DNA from: Clostridiales bacterium | Lineage (GTDB): Bacteria > Bacillota > Clostridia > Oscillospirales > Oscillospiraceae | Reading direction: 5' to 3' | Assembly (NCBI GenBank): GCA_022786995.1 | Contig: JALFUW010000051.1 | Location: forward strand, 1-41,219 | DNA: 41,219 nucleotides | Part shown: piece by piece, positions 26,044 through 35,322 of the stretch | Numbering within the stretch: the stretch's first letter is position 1 | Layout of the letters: the number at the start of each line of letters is the position of its first letter | Translations under genes and position numbers: made by a program | Notes under the pieces: generated by a model | Database searches by the model: none | Seen by the model: only the letters and a program-made list of their open reading frames with translations | Told to the model about the DNA's origin: nothing

Positions 26044-27639
26044 ATGAAGAATATACAGCTCCTGGATTGCACCCTGCGTGACGGCGGGTATCTCAACGAC
26101 TGGGAATTTGGACACGATACCCTGGTAAACGTATTTGAACGGGTTGTCAGTGCCGGTGTGGATATTATCGAAATAGGCTTTCTGGATGATCGCCGTGAAT
26201 TTGACATCAATCGCAGCATTATGCCGGATACGGCTGCTGTCGGGAAAATTTTCGGCCAGCTGGATCGCAAGCAGACAATGGTTGTGGGGATGATCGACTA
26301 TGGCACCTGCGCTATTGAGCATCTGCAGCCCTGCGAAGAGAGTTATCTGGATGGCATCCGGGTGATTTTCAAGCAGCATGTTATGCATCAGGCTATTGAT
26401 TTTTGCCGTAAGGTCAAGGCTTTGGGATATAAAGTGTTCGTTCAGGCGGTTTCCATTACCACCTATTCCGACAGCGACCTGCTGGAGCTGGTTGAGCTTG
26501 TAAATGATCTGCATCCGTATGCCATGTCCATGGTGGATACCTATGGCCTGCTGCATCAGAGTAACCTCTATCACATCTTTGAAGTTCTGGACGCCAATCT
26601 GAAGCCGGACATTCGTATTGGCTACCATGCCCACAACAATTTCCAGATGGGCTACGCCAACGGCATCGAAATGATCGAAGCGAAGACGGAGCGCGATATG
26701 CTTGTGGACGGCTCCCTCTACGGAATGGGAAAGAGCGCCGGCAATGCGCCGCTGGAGCTTCTGGCCATGTACATGAACGAGCATTGCGGAAAGCACTACC
26801 ATGTCAGCCAGATTCTGGAGGCGATTGAAACCAGCATCATGGAGATTTATAACCGGGTTCACTGGGGCTATAACCTGTTCTACTATGTCGCCGCGTCCAA
26901 CAAGGTGCACCCCAATTATGTCTCCTATCTGATGAATAAGCACACGCTGTCTATCAAGTCCATCAACGAAATCCTGAAACGGATTGAAGGATCCAAGAAG
27001 CTGCTTTATGATAAGAACTGCATTGAGCAGCTCTATCGGGAGTATGAAAGCTACGAATGCGATGATACCGCAGCGATGGGGGCTTTGGCACAGCAGTGGA
27101 AGGGAAGACATATCCTGGTAATCGGACCGGGAAAAACCTGCCTGGACTGTGCGGAGGAGATTGAACGCTACCGAAATACCAACGAATGCGTTGTGATTTC
27201 CATTAACTTCATTCCTGATGGGCGGAAACCGGATTTTCTGTTTCTGACCAATTCCAAGCGCTATCTGCAAATCAGCTCCCAGCTTAGCCGCGAGGAGAAC
27301 CGTGGGATTCAGGTCATTGCCACCTCGAATGTAACCAAGACCAGCGGTGACTTTGACTATACCCTGAATTACAGCAATCTCATCGATATCAATGCGCAGG
27401 TGCGGGACAATTCCCTGCTGATGCTGATGCGCGCGCTGATGGCGATGAATGTTTCCGAGGTCGCGCTGGCGGGCTTTGACGGCTATGACCCGGAGAAGAT
27501 GAATTACTTCAGAACCAACATGGAATACAGTGACATCCGGGAAAAGGCACAGGAGCTGAACAGGACAGCACGGAATTTCTTCCGGGAGAACGCAGCGAAA
27601 CTGGCTGTAACATTTATCACACCATCCCGTTATCAATAA
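26044..27639 (+). CDS. DRE-TIM (HMGL-like) aldolase fused to an MptE-like domain
   Basis: Residues 1-~300 form a metal-dependent TIM barrel of the HMG-CoA lyase/4-hydroxy-2-oxovalerate aldolase group: L-D-C-T-L-R-D-G-G at 7-15, I-E-I-G-F, and the metal pair H195-A-H197 in Y-H-A-H-N-N. D-G-S-L-Y-G-M-G-K-S-A-G-N-A-P is the other family signature. Residues from about 350 to 531 are a second Rossmann-like domain (I-L-V-I-G-P-G-K, later A-L-A-G-F-D-G-Y) like the MptE/DUF115 fold. The protein could join or split a carbon-carbon bond with pyruvate or a similar keto acid during unusual sugar synthesis. I chose the ATG at 26044 since the family signature begins there; an ATG at 26023 is also open. Confidence 0.75.
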   Translation: MKNIQLLDCTLRDGGYLNDWEFGHDTLVNVFERVVSAGVDIIEIGFLDDRREFDINRSIMPDTAAVGKIFGQLDRKQTMVVGMIDYGTCAIEHLQPCEESYLDGIRVIFKQHVMHQAIDFCRKVKALGYKVFVQAVSITTYSDSDLLELVELVNDLHPYAMSMVDTYGLLHQSNLYHIFEVLDANLKPDIRIGYHAHNNFQMGYANGIEMIEAKTERDMLVDGSLYGMGKSAGNAPLELLAMYMNEHCGKHYHVSQILEAIETSIMEIYNRVHWGYNLFYYVAASNKVHPNYVSYLMNKHTLSIKSINEILKRIEGSKKLLYDKNCIEQLYREYESYECDDTAAMGALAQQWKGRHILVIGPGKTCLDCAEEIERYRNTNECVVISINFIPDGRKPDFLFLTNSKRYLQISSQLSREENRGIQVIATSNVTKTSGDFDYTLNYSNLIDINAQVRDNSLLMLMRALMAMNVSEVALAGFDGYDPEKMNYFRTNMEYSDIREKAQELNRTARNFFRENAAKLAVTFITPSRYQ

Positions 27640-27680
27640 GCCTGCCGGTGTGAACGATTTGAGATATATTGGAGAGAACT

Positions 27681-28421
27681 ATGGGAAGACTGGAAAATAA
27701 AATCGCACTGATTACAGGCGGCACATCTGGTATCGGATTTGCCTGCGCGGAGCGGTTTGCGGAGGAAGGGGCCACTGTGATTATGGCCTCCCGCGGTGAG
27801 AAACGGGGAAAAGAGGCAGAGGCAGCGCTTCACAGCCAAGGGTACAACGCTTCGTTTATTTCCTGCGACGTTTCCAATAGAGAAAGCGTAGAAGCCCTGA
27901 AACAGCAGGTTCAGGAGCGGCATGGCAGGCTCGACATTCTGGTGAACAATGCTGGTGTGCTGCGTACCGGCAGTCTGGAGGAGATTACAGACGAGGATTG
28001 GGATCTGACCTACAACACCAATCTGAAGTCCATGCTGTATGTGTGTCAGAATTTCATTGATATGCTGAAGGACAGCCACGGCGTCATCTTAAACAACACC
28101 TCCATCAACGGCCTGCACCACTACATCAAGGGCAAGAAAAGCTATATGTATGCAACGTCCAAAGCGGCTGCCATACAGTTTACCAACTATCTGGCGAAGA
28201 ACTACGCGCCGGACGTCCGGGTCAACTGTCTGTGTCCCGGCATGACAGTAACCAATCTGTTCACAAACCGGGATTTTTCCAGATTCAAGGGCTGCAACCT
28301 GCTGGACAGAATGGCCGAGCCCCGGGAAATTGCCAATGTTGCGCTGTTCCTTGTATCGGACGAGGCATCCTTTGTAACTGGAAGCGTCATTGTAGCCGAC
28401 GGCGGAGAAACCCTGCTTTAA
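27681..28421 (+). CDS. Short-chain dehydrogenase/reductase (FabG-like SDR)
   Basis: A classical SDR of 246 residues: T-G-G-T-S-G-I-G is the cofactor loop, N-N-A-G-V the core strand motif, and Y-A-T-S-K the catalytic Tyr-x-x-x-Lys, with the Ser in N-N-T-S-I-N. It ends in D-G-G-E-T-L-L, as FabG-like proteins do. The ATG at 27681 follows GGAGAG by 4 bases. Its place between the aldolase and the cyclase suggests that it oxidises or reduces an intermediate of the same pathway. The substrate is unknown. Confidence 0.85.
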   Translation: MGRLENKIALITGGTSGIGFACAERFAEEGATVIMASRGEKRGKEAEAALHSQGYNASFISCDVSNRESVEALKQQVQERHGRLDILVNNAGVLRTGSLEEITDEDWDLTYNTNLKSMLYVCQNFIDMLKDSHGVILNNTSINGLHHYIKGKKSYMYATSKAAAIQFTNYLAKNYAPDVRVNCLCPGMTVTNLFTNRDFSRFKGCNLLDRMAEPREIANVALFLVSDEASFVTGSVIVADGGETLL

Positions 28422-28440
28422 CTCACTGGGAGGTAGAACT

Positions 28441-29499
28441 ATGCTGATCCAATCCGCAACAAAGAAATATGAGGTGTCCATTCACAGCAGCCTTGATCCC
28501 GTGAAAGACATGGCGGTGGACGAGAAAACCTTCGTCGTCATTGACAAACAGGTTTATGAGCTGTATTGCGGCCAGCTGTTCCAGAATATTCCGCAAGACA
28601 GGCTGTATCTTCTGGAAGCCACAGAGGTGAACAAGGTGCTGGACACGGCGCTGGATATCTGTGAATGCATGACGAGCATCCCCGCCAAGAGAAACGCAAA
28701 GCTGATCTCTCTGGGCGGCGGCATCGTTCAGGACGTGACGGGCTTTGCCGCCAACATTCTGTATCGGGGCATCCACTGGACTTTTTTCCCGACGACTCTG
28801 CTTGCCTCCTGCGACAGCTGCATCGGCGGAAAAACCTCTCTGAACTACAAGAAGTTCAAGAATCTGCTGGGTACCTTCTATCCGCCGGACAGCATTCACA
28901 TCTGCACACCCTTCTTTAAGACCTTAACGGAACGTGATTACCAGAGCGGTCTGGGCGAAGTGGTGAAATTTAATGTCATGCGCGGCGAAGCCGGAATCGA
29001 GAGTATGGAGGCGAATATTGGAAGACTGCTGGAGCGGGATGACGAAACGCTGCTAACCTTCGTGGAAAGCAGCCTCGCGTTTAAAAAGGCCTTCATTGAG
29101 CAGGACGAATTCGACCGGGGCGTACGGATTCAGCTTAATTTCGCCCATACCTTTGGACATGCCTTCGAGTCTATGTCCAAATATGTCATACCCCACGGAA
29201 CTGCCGTTGCCATGGGAACCATCGCTGCAAACCGAATCTCTGTGTCCAGAGGCTGGATGACGGAGCAGACTGCACAGCGAATTGAAAATGTGCTCTATCA
29301 GATTATCCACATTGACAAGCAGGATATCGCTGTCAGCATGGACGATATTATCAGCGCGATCCGCAAGGATAAAAAGCAAACCAGCAGCAGTCTGACGGCG
29401 GTTCTCATGAAGGGTGAAGATCTGAAACTTGAGATTGTCCATGACGTGGAACCCGGAGAAATTGAAGCCGCTGTCGGCTATCTGTTTGAACACATTTGA
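28441..29499 (+). CDS. 3-dehydroquinate synthase-like sugar-phosphate cyclase
   Basis: A 352-residue member of the DHQ synthase superfamily, NAD-dependent enzymes that close a carbocycle from a sugar phosphate. Visible motifs: G-G-G-I-V-Q-D-V-T-G-F (NAD), P-T-T-L-L-A-S-C-D-S-C-I-G-G-K-T-S-L-N, G-L-G-E-V-V-K, N-F-A-H-T-F-G-H-A-F-E and P-H-G-T-A-V-A-M-G. The Glu and two His metal ligands are kept. The position after P-H-G is Thr where aroB has Glu, and the gene stands in a sugar locus away from shikimate genes, so it is probably not housekeeping AroB. GGGAGGT precedes the ATG by 6 bases. Confidence 0.8.
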   Translation: MLIQSATKKYEVSIHSSLDPVKDMAVDEKTFVVIDKQVYELYCGQLFQNIPQDRLYLLEATEVNKVLDTALDICECMTSIPAKRNAKLISLGGGIVQDVTGFAANILYRGIHWTFFPTTLLASCDSCIGGKTSLNYKKFKNLLGTFYPPDSIHICTPFFKTLTERDYQSGLGEVVKFNVMRGEAGIESMEANIGRLLERDDETLLTFVESSLAFKKAFIEQDEFDRGVRIQLNFAHTFGHAFESMSKYVIPHGTAVAMGTIAANRISVSRGWMTEQTAQRIENVLYQIIHIDKQDIAVSMDDIISAIRKDKKQTSSSLTAVLMKGEDLKLEIVHDVEPGEIEAAVGYLFEHI

Positions 29500-29508
29500 G
29501 GTAGGGAC

Positions 29509-31332
29509 ATGAAAGTAAAAGTATCTGACTATATAGCCGATTTTATGGCTGAAAAGGGAATCTCGCAGGTGTTCACCGTCTGCGGCGGCGGTTCCATGCA
29601 CATGAATGACTCCTTCGGTCACCATCCGAAACTGCATACGGTTTATAACCACCATGAGCAGGCCTCCGCGATTGCAGCGGAAGGTTATGCCAGAATCCAC
29701 AATAAGCCTGCCATCTGCTGTGTGACCAGCGGCCCGGGTGCAATCAATGCCCTGAACGGTGTTGTGGGCGCTTATCAGGATTCCATTCCCATGCTGGTTT
29801 TTTCCGGTCAGACAAAAACAACCCTGACCATTAAGCTGAACCATCTGCCTCTTCGTTCTCTGGGCAATCAGGAAGTCGATATCGTACCCGCTCTCGGAAA
29901 TATGACGAAGTATGCCGTCATGGTGGAGCGCAAGGAGCAGATTCGCTACTGTCTGGAGCGGGCCTACGCCGAGGCGACCTCCGGCCGTATGGGGCCTGCG
30001 TGGCTGGACATCCCGCTGGACATTCAGGGTTCCTATGTGGATCCCGATGAACTGGTGGGTTATGAGGGGATGGCGCAGGATATGCGAATCTTCACGCCGG
30101 AAAAGCTGAAGAAAACAGCCCGGACTGTGGTGGAAAAGCTGAAGACTGCTCAGCGTCCCGTGATCTACGCCGGCAACGGTATCCGCCTGTCCGGCGGTGT
30201 GGCGCTGCTGCGGGATATGGTGCACGAAATGGGCATCCCGGTGGTCACCTGCTGGGACAGCATCGATGTGATGGCGACGGAAGACCGCTATTATTGCGGC
30301 CGCGGCGGTAACATGGGCGACCGTCCCGGTAACTTTGCTGTGCAGAACAGCGACTTGCTGATCTGCATTGGCTCGCGTTTGAACATCTATCAGGTGGGCT
30401 TCGATGTGAACCTGTGGGCGAGAAATGCCTATGTGGTTGTGGACGATATTGACGCGGATGAGCTGCGCAAACCCATTATGCGGGCAGATCTGCCGGTCTG
30501 CGCGGATGCCAGCGACTTTATGAATGCTCTGCTGGATGCCTACCGGGAAAATCCCTGCGACGAAAAGACCTCGTGGGTCGATCAGTGCTGCACCTGGAAG
30601 GAGAAATACCCCGTGGTTCGGCCGGAGCAGAAGGAGCAGAAGGATATCTGCAATGTCTACGCCTTTATCGATACCCTGAGCCGTTCCCTGCCGGACAATG
30701 CGGTGACAGTGGTCGCCAACGGTTCGGCAAGCGTTGTGGGCAGTGCGGCCTACTACATCAAGGGAAATGACCGTTTTATCATGAACTGCGCCCTGTCCAG
30801 CATGGGCTACGACCTGCCCGCTGCCATCGGCGCCTGCGTCGCGGCTGACCGGCAGGATGTGGTGTGCATCGCCGGCGACGGCAGTATCCAGATGAATCTT
30901 CAGGAGCTTCAGACCATTGTTACCAACCGGCTGCCCATTAAAATTTTCGTAATCAACAACGCGGGCTACCACCAGATGCGTCTGACGGAGCAGAATCTGT
31001 TCAAAAACGGGATGCTGGGCGTTGGCCCGGAAACCGGAGATCTGGGCTTCCCGGATTTCTCCAAGCTGGCCTATGCCTATGATATTCCCTATTCCGCAAT
31101 TCACACAAACCAAGAACTGAGCGATGGGATCCGCGGGGTTCTGGAGGCCCCCGGCTTCCGGATGTGCGAGGTATTTGTGGATACCATCCAGAAATTTGAG
31201 CCCAAGTCCGCCACCATGCGGCGGCCGGACGGCAGTCTGGTTTCTCCACCGCTGGAGGATCTGGCTCCCTTCATTTCCCGGGAAGAATTGGCTGAGAATA
31301 TGTACATTCCAATGATGGAGGAGACGAAGTGA
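29509..31332 (+). CDS. TPP-dependent acetolactate-synthase-like enzyme
   Basis: A 607-residue thiamine diphosphate enzyme with the full three-domain layout. The activating Glu is E50 in N-H-H-E-Q-A-S-A, C-V-T-S-G-P-G-A is present, and the TPP-binding motif is G-D-G-S-I-Q-M-N (~456) ending with V-I-N-N. Relatives include acetolactate synthase, IolD and YerE, the last of which adds a two-carbon unit from pyruvate to a CDP-4-keto sugar to give a branched sugar. The position in a CDP-sugar block makes a YerE-like role attractive. The family alone does not decide the substrate. GAGGTAGGGAC precedes the ATG. Confidence 0.85.
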   Translation: MKVKVSDYIADFMAEKGISQVFTVCGGGSMHMNDSFGHHPKLHTVYNHHEQASAIAAEGYARIHNKPAICCVTSGPGAINALNGVVGAYQDSIPMLVFSGQTKTTLTIKLNHLPLRSLGNQEVDIVPALGNMTKYAVMVERKEQIRYCLERAYAEATSGRMGPAWLDIPLDIQGSYVDPDELVGYEGMAQDMRIFTPEKLKKTARTVVEKLKTAQRPVIYAGNGIRLSGGVALLRDMVHEMGIPVVTCWDSIDVMATEDRYYCGRGGNMGDRPGNFAVQNSDLLICIGSRLNIYQVGFDVNLWARNAYVVVDDIDADELRKPIMRADLPVCADASDFMNALLDAYRENPCDEKTSWVDQCCTWKEKYPVVRPEQKEQKDICNVYAFIDTLSRSLPDNAVTVVANGSASVVGSAAYYIKGNDRFIMNCALSSMGYDLPAAIGACVAADRQDVVCIAGDGSIQMNLQELQTIVTNRLPIKIFVINNAGYHQMRLTEQNLFKNGMLGVGPETGDLGFPDFSKLAYAYDIPYSAIHTNQELSDGIRGVLEAPGFRMCEVFVDTIQKFEPKSATMRRPDGSLVSPPLEDLAPFISREELAENMYIPMMEETK

Positions 31333-32258
31333 TGGAGCTGAAAAAGATCATCCTCACCGGCCCAACCGGCGCGGTGGGGGTATCCCTCATTGAGGAAATG
31401 ATCCGCAGCAATGTCCATGTTACAGCGGTCTGCCGGGAACATTCTGCGCACTTGGATGCGATCCCCAAAAGCGACCTTGTGGATGTGGTGGAGTGCAATC
31501 TGGATAACCTCAAGAGCCTGATCGGCAAGCTCCCCAAGGAGTATGATGTGTTTTATCACTTCGGCTGGGACGGCCCCTGGGGGCCTCCCCGTGCCGATTT
31601 GACGCTGCAAACAAAAAATGTTTTGTATTCTCTGGACGCGGTGGAGCTGGCTCATGCTTTGGGCTGCAAAGTATTTATCGGCGCAGGCAGCCAGAGCGAA
31701 TACGGTCATGTGGACGGCGTTTTGCGCCCGGATATGCCCTGCAACCCGGATAATGGCTATGGCATCGGAAAATTGATGGCGGGTCAGATGACCCGCCTCA
31801 AATGCCGTGAGTATGGTATTCGCCACGAATGGGTTCGGATCGTGTCCATGTACGGCCCCCACGACAGAACCTACACCATGGTCATGAGCAGCATTCTTAA
31901 GATGCTGAAGGGGGAGCGCGTCCAGTTCACGAAGGGCGACCAGATTTGGGATTACATCTATAACAAGGATGCGGCACGGGCATTCCGTCTGGTGGCGGAG
32001 TCCGGCAGGGACGGTGCCATCTACCTGTTCGGCACCGGCAAGCCCCAGCGATTGAAGGACTACATTCTCATGATCCGGGATGCGGTCAATCCGAATCTGG
32101 AAATAGGCTTAGGCGAACTGGATTACTACCCCAACCAGGTCATGCACCTGGAGGCGGATATCTCCGACCTGACCGCCGATACCGGGTTTGTTCCTCAGTA
32201 CAGCTTTGAGGAAGGCATCCGGGAGACGGTTGCGTGGGCAAGAGAACAAAGCAAATGA
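31329..32258 (+). CDS. NAD(P)-dependent NDP-sugar epimerase/reductase
   Basis: An extended SDR of 309 residues, similar in layout to RfbJ/Prt-type CDP-sugar reductases. T-G-P-T-G-A-V-G is the cofactor loop, A-G-S-Q-S-E-Y the Ser region and Y-G-I-G-K the catalytic pair; Q-I-W-D-Y-I-Y is the late family motif. F-G-W-D-G-P-W-G-P is a distinctive insert in this branch. The start (GTG 31329 or ATG 31332) overlaps the stop of the TPP enzyme. It probably performs the last reduction in the CDP-sugar pathway, as YerF does after YerE. Confidence 0.8.
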   Translation: MMELKKIILTGPTGAVGVSLIEEMIRSNVHVTAVCREHSAHLDAIPKSDLVDVVECNLDNLKSLIGKLPKEYDVFYHFGWDGPWGPPRADLTLQTKNVLYSLDAVELAHALGCKVFIGAGSQSEYGHVDGVLRPDMPCNPDNGYGIGKLMAGQMTRLKCREYGIRHEWVRIVSMYGPHDRTYTMVMSSILKMLKGERVQFTKGDQIWDYIYNKDAARAFRLVAESGRDGAIYLFGTGKPQRLKDYILMIRDAVNPNLEIGLGELDYYPNQVMHLEADISDLTADTGFVPQYSFEEGIRETVAWAREQSK

Positions 32259-32280
32259 TCCTTTAGGCAGGGAGAGAAAA

Positions 32281-34032
32281 ATGGAAGTAAGCATTATGGA
32301 TAACCGAAGATGGTGGCTGCGGTGTGCTGCGGCCTTTGCCAGTCAGCTGGCGATTCTCGCAATATTGATCGCAACAGGAAGGCTGGTGTACGCAACCAAT
32401 GATGACACCACCATGGTAGCCATTGCCAGCGGCGGATATGGAGCACCATCTCAGTATGTCGTATTTCTGCATCTGATTCTTGGCTATCTGCTGAAATTTC
32501 TTTTTACAATCTGTAATGGAGTGAACTGGGTCACTGTGGTGTTCCTTTTTTCGGATATGCTCAGCGTGCTGGTTCTGGACATGGTTTTCGCATCTGTGAA
32601 GCGGGAAAAGATGGGGTTCGTTTGCACAGTGATCGTGCTGGATGTGGCGCTGCTGATCGTCTTGGCGTATTTTTCCTTTACTGTGGTGGCCTATTGGGCG
32701 GGAATTGCGGGACTGATCGGCATGACCTACGCGTTCATGGAAAATATTGACCACGGACATAGATTATTAACAGGGATCTGTGCCGGAATCGCGTTTGTCT
32801 TTTGCATGATGATCCGCGCGGAAGCGGTTTTGTCACTGGTTATTGTGTACGCATCGTACATTTTTGTATCTCTGATATTCAAAAGAAATTGGAAGCCCCT
32901 GGTCATAGCGCTGGCAGCGGTATGCTGTATGCTGGTTTTCAAGGAAAGCAACGCATGGATGAACGACTTGAATCCGGTTCAGCGGGATTATATGGCCTGG
33001 AACAAGCTCCGCAGCGCGGTGGGAGATGCACAGAAGGTTCCCTATGAGGAAGCGGATTTCTCAGAAAAAGATATTAGCTATAATCAATATCAGGCGATTT
33101 ACGGCGCATTTTACTACGATTTTGATATAGTAGATACGGAGTCAATGGAAGCTTTGATTGAGTTGGACTCTCTGCGGAATCGGTATGATTTTGATGTCAT
33201 GGGAATGCTGGAAAATCATTTTTCCGTGTGGGGAAGCAGACAGCAATTGCTGTCATTCACATCCCTGTATCGAATCCTGTTTGCGGCGGTTGCGGTGTTT
33301 TATCTTGTATTCGGGAAAAAAGAGGACTATCCGCTTCTGCTCCTGACGTGGGGGAGTACGATTGCGGCAGAATGCGTATTCTTTTTTATCCGCAGACCTG
33401 TGTACCGTGTTGTAATGCCCGGTTTTCTGCTGGCGGTTATGCTGATTGTGCTGTGCTGCACCATAGATCCCCAAAAAGAGCAAAAATATTGTTCTCTGAA
33501 TATCGGCCTTCAAAAGATTACCGTCGCGCTTTCCATCTTGCTTGCCTGCGGCAGTGCTTACCTGTATGCCCTGTGCAGTGATTATCAAGCGTGGAAATAT
33601 TCCGACACGGAGCGGGCCGTGCTGGATTATATGGCGGAAAACGATGACAAGGTATTTCTGGCTGGTGACATCGGTGCCTTTGGAATTGATGTGGCTGATT
33701 CGGTTTGGAATCACCCGGGAAAGCGGGGAATCTGGAATCTGATCGGAAACTGGGAGACCTACAGTGTTCCGTATTTTGAACTGATGGAAAGGCAGGCAAT
33801 TCAGGACCCGTATAATGTTCTGTATGAGGCGATTGACAATGATAATATCCTTCTTCTGACGAGGTTAGGCGATGATTTCCCGTTACATTATCAGTGGATA
33901 CTGGAACTGGTTGAAGAAAACTACAATGTGAAGGTTGATTTTGAAAAGGTGGAAGATGTGTCCCGGACAGCGGTCATGGATGGTTTTGTCGTTTGGTCGG
34001 TATATAAACTTGCGGAAAGGGAGATGAAGTAG
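32281..34032 (+). CDS. Polytopic membrane protein, GT-C-like
   Basis: A 583-residue protein with a signal-like first helix, about 12 hydrophobic segments and soluble sections in the middle (200-300) and at the end (~500-583). T-N-D-D-T-T-M after the first helix supplies the acidic residues commonly found in the first outer loop of GT-C enzymes. GGGAGAG precedes the ATG 32281; an upstream start at 32188 would overlap the previous gene and has no site. It is A+T-richer than the CDP-sugar genes. It may transfer the new sugar on the outer side of the membrane or act as a polymerase. Confidence 0.55.
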   Translation: MEVSIMDNRRWWLRCAAAFASQLAILAILIATGRLVYATNDDTTMVAIASGGYGAPSQYVVFLHLILGYLLKFLFTICNGVNWVTVVFLFSDMLSVLVLDMVFASVKREKMGFVCTVIVLDVALLIVLAYFSFTVVAYWAGIAGLIGMTYAFMENIDHGHRLLTGICAGIAFVFCMMIRAEAVLSLVIVYASYIFVSLIFKRNWKPLVIALAAVCCMLVFKESNAWMNDLNPVQRDYMAWNKLRSAVGDAQKVPYEEADFSEKDISYNQYQAIYGAFYYDFDIVDTESMEALIELDSLRNRYDFDVMGMLENHFSVWGSRQQLLSFTSLYRILFAAVAVFYLVFGKKEDYPLLLLTWGSTIAAECVFFFIRRPVYRVVMPGFLLAVMLIVLCCTIDPQKEQKYCSLNIGLQKITVALSILLACGSAYLYALCSDYQAWKYSDTERAVLDYMAENDDKVFLAGDIGAFGIDVADSVWNHPGKRGIWNLIGNWETYSVPYFELMERQAIQDPYNVLYEAIDNDNILLLTRLGDDFPLHYQWILELVEENYNVKVDFEKVEDVSRTAVMDGFVVWSVYKLAEREMK

Positions 34033-35319
34033 ATGGAGTTAAAAGAGAGAAATAAGGTTGATATGCTGAATATCCTGCGGTTTGCTGCGTTTATGTGCAT
34101 TTTTCTGCTGCATACCAAGATATTTTTACTGATGTGCTGGAATGAGGCCCTTCCTCTGCCCTGGCTGACGTATACGCCGGCCTGGGCGGGTGTGTGGATC
34201 TTTTTCATCCTTTCCGGCTATGGGATTGGCTTCGGCTTTTCTCAGAATAAGTATGAGCTGTCAAAAAAAGGAATTATCAGGTACTATGTTCGACGCGCAG
34301 CGAAAATTTTGCCGGTATACTGGTTTTACATTCTGGTGGTTGCGGTTTTTATTACGCCGGAAATCTTGCAGCCGACGTTCAGACATATTTCCTATTTGCT
34401 GTCGCTGCTGCTGTTCCACTATCAGGAAGAGTTCTATTCTCTGGAATTTGGGCTTGCCTGGTATTTGACGACGCTGATGCGCCTGTACTTGGTGGCACCG
34501 TTTATCTTCATGGTTCTGAAACGGTATGTAAACAGCAGGGCGAAGACCTACGGGGCGATTGGCGTGATCACCGCTGCTGGATTGGTTTTCAGATGCCTTA
34601 TGTACTATCACATTATCACGGCCAACGGCGATTGGAGCACCGAGGTTTACAGGCCTTTCTACTTCAATCTGGATTTCTTCTGCGTGGGAATGCTGCTCAA
34701 TAACCTGAGGCAGCCCAAAACAGATACGCTCCCCAGAAAGGCTATCAAGCTTGGCGTTGTGTTCGGTTTCGCCCTGCTGGTTGCATTTAATGCCTATATC
34801 TACTATTACGGGATATTTGCACACATAGGAAAGTACATTACAATTTATCGCTATGTGCTGCCGTCGGTCTATATCGTTATGACGAGCGCGTATATTGTCC
34901 TGTTTGACTGTCAGAAAGATTATCGGCGCGTTGGGATCTCCGCAGCCGCGGTGAAAAAGAATCCGCTGCGTATCTTTGACTTCTTCCCGAAAATTCAGAT
35001 GGAAATGTATTTGTTCCATGCCACGGTGCTGCTTTGCCTCCAGCGGGGATATTCCGATGAAATATATCAGATGTATGTAAGCATACTGGGACTGGACGGA
35101 ATCCGCGGGGAATGGTGGAAGAGCTGCCTGTTTACAGTACTGGCGTTCTTTGTTACACTGGTGTTGTCGATTGTGATATCCTGGCTCTTTGCCGGTAAAC
35201 CCTCAAATAATACCGTCAACAAAATAGAGCGCGCTGTCGAGCGGTTCCTGAAGGGGACAGAAAATACTGTGCTTGCCGTACTGCGCACATTGTTCCCGGC
35301 GGAGAAGACAGGTGGCTAA
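34033..35319 (+). CDS. Acyltransferase-3 family O-acyltransferase
   Basis: An integral membrane acyltransferase of the OafA/Acyltransf_3 type, 428 residues, with ten or so helices. L-R-F-A-A-F-M-C-I-F-L-L-H-T near residue 15 contains the conserved Arg and His, and F-F-I-L-S-G-Y-G-I is the second signature. Late in the protein P-K-I-Q-M-E-M-Y-L-F-H matches the usual end motif. It would O-acetylate the exported glycan. The ATG follows the previous stop directly. Confidence 0.85.
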   Translation: MELKERNKVDMLNILRFAAFMCIFLLHTKIFLLMCWNEALPLPWLTYTPAWAGVWIFFILSGYGIGFGFSQNKYELSKKGIIRYYVRRAAKILPVYWFYILVVAVFITPEILQPTFRHISYLLSLLLFHYQEEFYSLEFGLAWYLTTLMRLYLVAPFIFMVLKRYVNSRAKTYGAIGVITAAGLVFRCLMYYHIITANGDWSTEVYRPFYFNLDFFCVGMLLNNLRQPKTDTLPRKAIKLGVVFGFALLVAFNAYIYYYGIFAHIGKYITIYRYVLPSVYIVMTSAYIVLFDCQKDYRRVGISAAAVKKNPLRIFDFFPKIQMEMYLFHATVLLCLQRGYSDEIYQMYVSILGLDGIRGEWWKSCLFTVLAFFVTLVLSIVISWLFAGKPSNNTVNKIERAVERFLKGTENTVLAVLRTLFPAEKTGG

Positions 35320-35322
35320 GAT

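Noticed and set aside
25873..27636. A 587-codon open frame on the minus strand
   Set aside because: It mirrors the aldolase gene, whose metal-site and signature motifs are clear. No ribosome binding site or domain is seen on the other strand.
29053..31113. A 686-codon open frame on the minus strand
   Set aside because: It lies opposite the TPP enzyme and the cyclase, both of which show full family motifs. The minus-strand protein has no recognisable motifs and an odd His/Ile/Val-rich make-up typical of shadow frames.
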